64,000 nt of DNA from Raphanus sativus (taxonomy: Eukaryota; Streptophyta; Magnoliopsida; Brassicales; Brassicaceae). Numbering within the stretch: position 1 is the stretch's first letter; the number at the start of each line of letters is the position of its first letter. The notes below the pieces were generated by a model. The model was not told the DNA's origin and ran no database searches. It saw only the letters and a list, made by a program, of their open reading frames with translations. The stretch spans positions 28,743,288 through 28,807,287 of the forward strand of contig NC_079519.1 in NCBI RefSeq assembly GCF_000801105.2, read 5' to 3'. The translations under genes and the position numbers were made by a program. Positions 61,406-64,000 of the stretch are shown one piece after another.

Positions 61406-62076
61406 TAGGCCTGGGCACGGATCGGATATTCGGGTTTTTGAAGGTATTTGTGATTTGCTTCGAATGTTACGGATATCTGATTTTTCGATTTGCTTTGCTT
61501 CGGAAAAATACGGATATTCGGAAAAACGGATATCCGGAAAATAAATAGATATTTGCGGATATTCGCGGATACTTACGGATCTCTCATTTGTTTTGATTAA
61601 TACAAATAATCTTAAAAATTTGATACAAATTTGTTTTGTAAAATATATTTTTTGCATGATATAAAAGATAAAAATTAAAAAAAGCAATGAATCTTCATAT
61701 TTTGTAAATTTTTAAACTTAGTTAAAATTATAATAACACAAAACTTAAAAAAAAATTATAATTATCGTAAATATTTTCTCTTCCTTTTATGTAATACTTT
61801 TATATAAGTAATAATATGAATTGAATAATAATTATATAATTTTATACATTTAAAACTTTAAATATAATCAAAATATACATGTATTTATATATTGACGGAT
61901 CGGATCGGATATTCGCTTCCCAAAATTTTAATATTTGTGATTTGCTTCGATTTTGACGGATATTGAATTTTAGTATTTGCTTTGCTTCGAAAGCTTACGG
62001 ATATTCGGAATTTTCGAATCGAATAGCAACGGATAACGAATCGAATCAAATTTAACGGATAAAATGCCCAGCCCTA
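61406..62076 (+). mobile_element. hAT-type MITE, copy B (671 bp)
   Basis: It begins TAGGCCTGGGCACGG and ends, read inward, TAGGGCTGGGCA. A perfect 8-bp duplication CATTTGGT flanks it (61398-61405 and 62077-62084). It matches copy A at 22727 nearly word for word, in the same orientation, with small indels. No transposase is encoded. Confidence 0.88.
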
Positions 62077-62084
62077 CATTTGGT

Positions 62085-63039
62085 TTATTCTCTTTCTTCC
62101 ATAGGAGTATTATTTAACATCCATTTCATTTTATACTCCACAATAGTTTTGTTTGATAAAATTCAATACTTTCCTTCATTATTTTAATTCATACTTATGT
62201 CAATTATACTTTGGTAACTACATATTAAGAATTATTTAAGATATTAAAATATTATAATTAATACCTACTAAACAAAAAAGTTTAAAAATACCAAAACACT
62301 TGATTCAAAATAAAAAAATAAAATCATTAAGAAAAAGTGAAAATTTTAATATATATATCCAAATTAACTGAAACTAATCTCTATTGATAGGTTATAAGAA
62401 ATAATAAATTTTGCTATAATTTTTATTTTTTTTTAAGTTTTGTTTTATAAAATAATGGTGAAAATAGAAAAACACTAAAATATAAGTAACCAATAGAAAG
62501 AGAGTGTATAGCAGTACGGGTTCCATCTGCTTTTTTTTTCAACATATTGAAGCTATTCAACTGGTACGTGTATTTTTTCTTAATTCAACACTTTATACAT
62601 TGGTTTAAGCTACTGAATGACTTATTCAACATGTCCAATGTAAGTAGTCTTAAATTCAAAAAAAAAAACTGTATGGTAGTGGATACCAAATATTTGAGTT
62701 GATTGTGATGGTTATGAGTATTCTATACATCATAATTTTCCTTACATCAGTAAAATCAAAGTAATCAAGTTTTATTAAGAAAATCTAGAGTTACAATCCG
62801 AAATCTTAAAAAGTAAATATAATAACTCAAGAAATCAAAATTTCTACTTATGTTTAATGTTTTTAAATCTTTCAAATTTCTATTTAATGTTTTTTTTGTA
62901 ACTGATCTTTCAAATAATTTTACAACAAGAAAATCAAAATCTAAAATTACAAAATTTACAGCATAAATTTTTTTAAAAAAAAAAATTAACATTAGAGCCA
63001 CTATTAATCAACCCCTTTGTTTTCTTCAAAACTCTTAAG
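62085..63039. other. Intergenic, nothing identified
   Basis: AT-rich sequence. The 78-codon minus-strand frame at 62765-63001 is low-complexity and has no family signature. Confidence 0.45.
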
Positions 63040-63343
63040 AGGGTGATTGGGTTGCGGCTGCAACTATTCTAGAGAGGCAAAATTTAGTTGAGAGTCATAT
63101 ATGTCATTTAATTATGTTTTTTCTTTAAAAAAAATATAACAAAAATATCTCTAAAAGGTAAAAAGAGCTGTAGAAAGCTTTGTTTCTAGAACATAAAAAA
63201 TAGTGCTCTACGGAACTTCAACACCAACAAAAATAGTTACAGCAAATAAATTTACATCTATTGTTTCAAAGCCAAAAAAAATAAAAGCCACGGCACTTAC
63301 CAGTTGCATAGAAAATTTAAAATATCAACCAATCAGAAATCCG
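63040..63343. mobile_element. Possible degraded MITE with GGTGATTGG-type ends
   Basis: The left end GGTGATTGGGTTGCGGCTGC and the right end, read inward, CTGATTGGTTGATATTTT form an imperfect inverted repeat. They resemble a common Brassicaceae MITE class whose ends read GGTGATTGGTTG. A second inner pair (GCTGCAACT and AGTTGCA) supports the pairing. No target duplication was resolved. Confidence 0.35.
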
Positions 63344-63480
63344 GTGTATAGCACTTTCCTCAGATAACGCTTTGGTGCTTCACATAGTTATTGACGTTAT
63401 ATGCTGGCAAACAGAAAAACAAAAACAAAAAAACAGTGATGGTAAGTGTAGACTTATTCACGGATCTTTGGAATTATCTT

Positions 63481-63776
63481 AAACATATGCATGATGCATA
63501 AACATATGCATGATGCATATCCTTAGTTTAAGTGTTAGAAAAAGTTCTCATCCAAACGCAATTATTTCCAAATTAGCTGTGACGTGATCATTAAACTTAA
63601 GAGATTACAATTTCTGCAAATAGTTAATCTGCTCATCATCTTGCACATGCATGCATGATGCATCTCTTTAATTTATATCTTATATAGAGTTCTCGCCCAA
63701 ACGCAATTAATTTTAATAGCTGTTACGTGACCATTACATAGAGATTACAGTTTCTGCCAATAGTTAGCCTGCTCAT
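63481..63776. promoter_or_regulatory. Tandem-duplicated module with RY (CATGCA) and ACGT motifs
   Basis: A 19-bp unit AAACATATGCATGATGCAT occurs twice in perfect tandem at 63481-63518. The second copy starts a unit of roughly 130-145 bp (about 63506-63640) that is repeated at about 63651-63776. Each contains ATGCATGATGCAT, an AAACGCAATTA block, an ACGTGA core (GACGTGATC and TACGTGACC), GAGATTACA, TTTCTGC and AATAGTTA. RY elements plus ACGTG cores are bound by B3 and bZIP factors in seed-type plant promoters. Any target gene would lie beyond 64000. Confidence 0.5.
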
Positions 63777-64000
63777 GTTTATAAAACTTCTAATGACTTC
63801 TTCTGTATAACAAAAAAAAAATACTTAGAAAAAAGACTTAAAAAGACTACCTTTTTCAAAAAAAAAAAAAAGACTTCCTTCTTTTTCTTCCCAGAAAACC
63901 TACAATTTTTTCAACTAAACTGTAAATGATTTAACGTTTGATTTCTTTTTCTTGCTTAAGTTTTCGACGACATAATTTAGAGTTCACTTCTTTTTCATCA
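63777..64000. other. Right edge of the window
   Basis: AT- and CT-rich sequence, possibly promoter or leader of a gene starting beyond the window. No coding start was identified. Confidence 0.3.

Overview
The window is nuclear DNA of a flowering plant of the mustard family (Brassicaceae), probably tribe Brassiceae (Brassica/Raphanus type). The genes have many short AT-rich introns with GT..AG borders, their proteins resemble Arabidopsis thaliana orthologues closely, and the spaces between them are packed with non-autonomous transposons of types common in that family. There is no bacterial or organellar gene content and no CRISPR array.

Gene layout. Six intact genes and one relic follow an order I recall for Arabidopsis At1g62880 down to At1g62790: cornichon cargo receptor (83-1160, -), a single-exon BED-finger/hAT-derived protein (24620-26896, +), an organellar ICT1-type GGQ peptidyl-tRNA hydrolase (37483-38867, +), a broken DUF1442 gene (about 39015-39237, -), a histone demethylase LDL1-like gene (39414-41528, +), aspartate aminotransferase ASP4 (45110-49149, +, 12 exons) and a GPI-anchored lipid-transfer-like protein (51242-57870, -). 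Two genes sit inside the block but belong elsewhere in Arabidopsis: an ACA7-like alpha carbonic anhydrase (11683-13487, +) and TIM9 (17528-18156, -). They lie in the most transposon-rich part, between the cornichon and hAT-derived genes. Exon borders were set by hand by matching GT..AG sites, reading frame and family sequence. Every model closes in frame at about the family length, except the LDL1-like protein, which lacks the C-terminal extension.

Mobile DNA. The clearest element is a 5.7 kb Ty1/Copia retrotransposon (51404-57096) with 282-bp LTRs that differ at one base and a 5-bp target duplication. It lies inside intron 2 of the lipid-transfer gene. Its RT/RNase H frame is open over 710 codons, while its gag-protease-integrase part is wrecked. 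Others are: three related hAT-type MITEs with 8-bp target duplications (22727-23412, 47951-48626, 61406-62076) and a looser relative (59474-60078); three Helitrons with shared termini (27412-28058, 30045-31015, 60209-60895) plus decayed ends at 8.4-8.9 and 10.1 kb; a small CACTA element (43109-44461); PIF/Harbinger-like MITEs (14605-14869, about 33590-33839); Stowaway-like MITEs near 31.7, 32.5 and 34 kb; two tRNA-derived SINEs; a TRIM-like paired-LTR element (about 13725-14535); and a broken Copia gag/protease fragment (about 18640-20390).

The genes do not form a pathway; what links them is ancestral synteny. No feature looks like a wholly new biological system. The most informative points are the mismatch between young LTRs and a ruined gag in the Copia element, its residence in a host intron, the LDL1-like protein without its C-terminal extension, and a duplicated RY/ACGT-motif module at the right edge.
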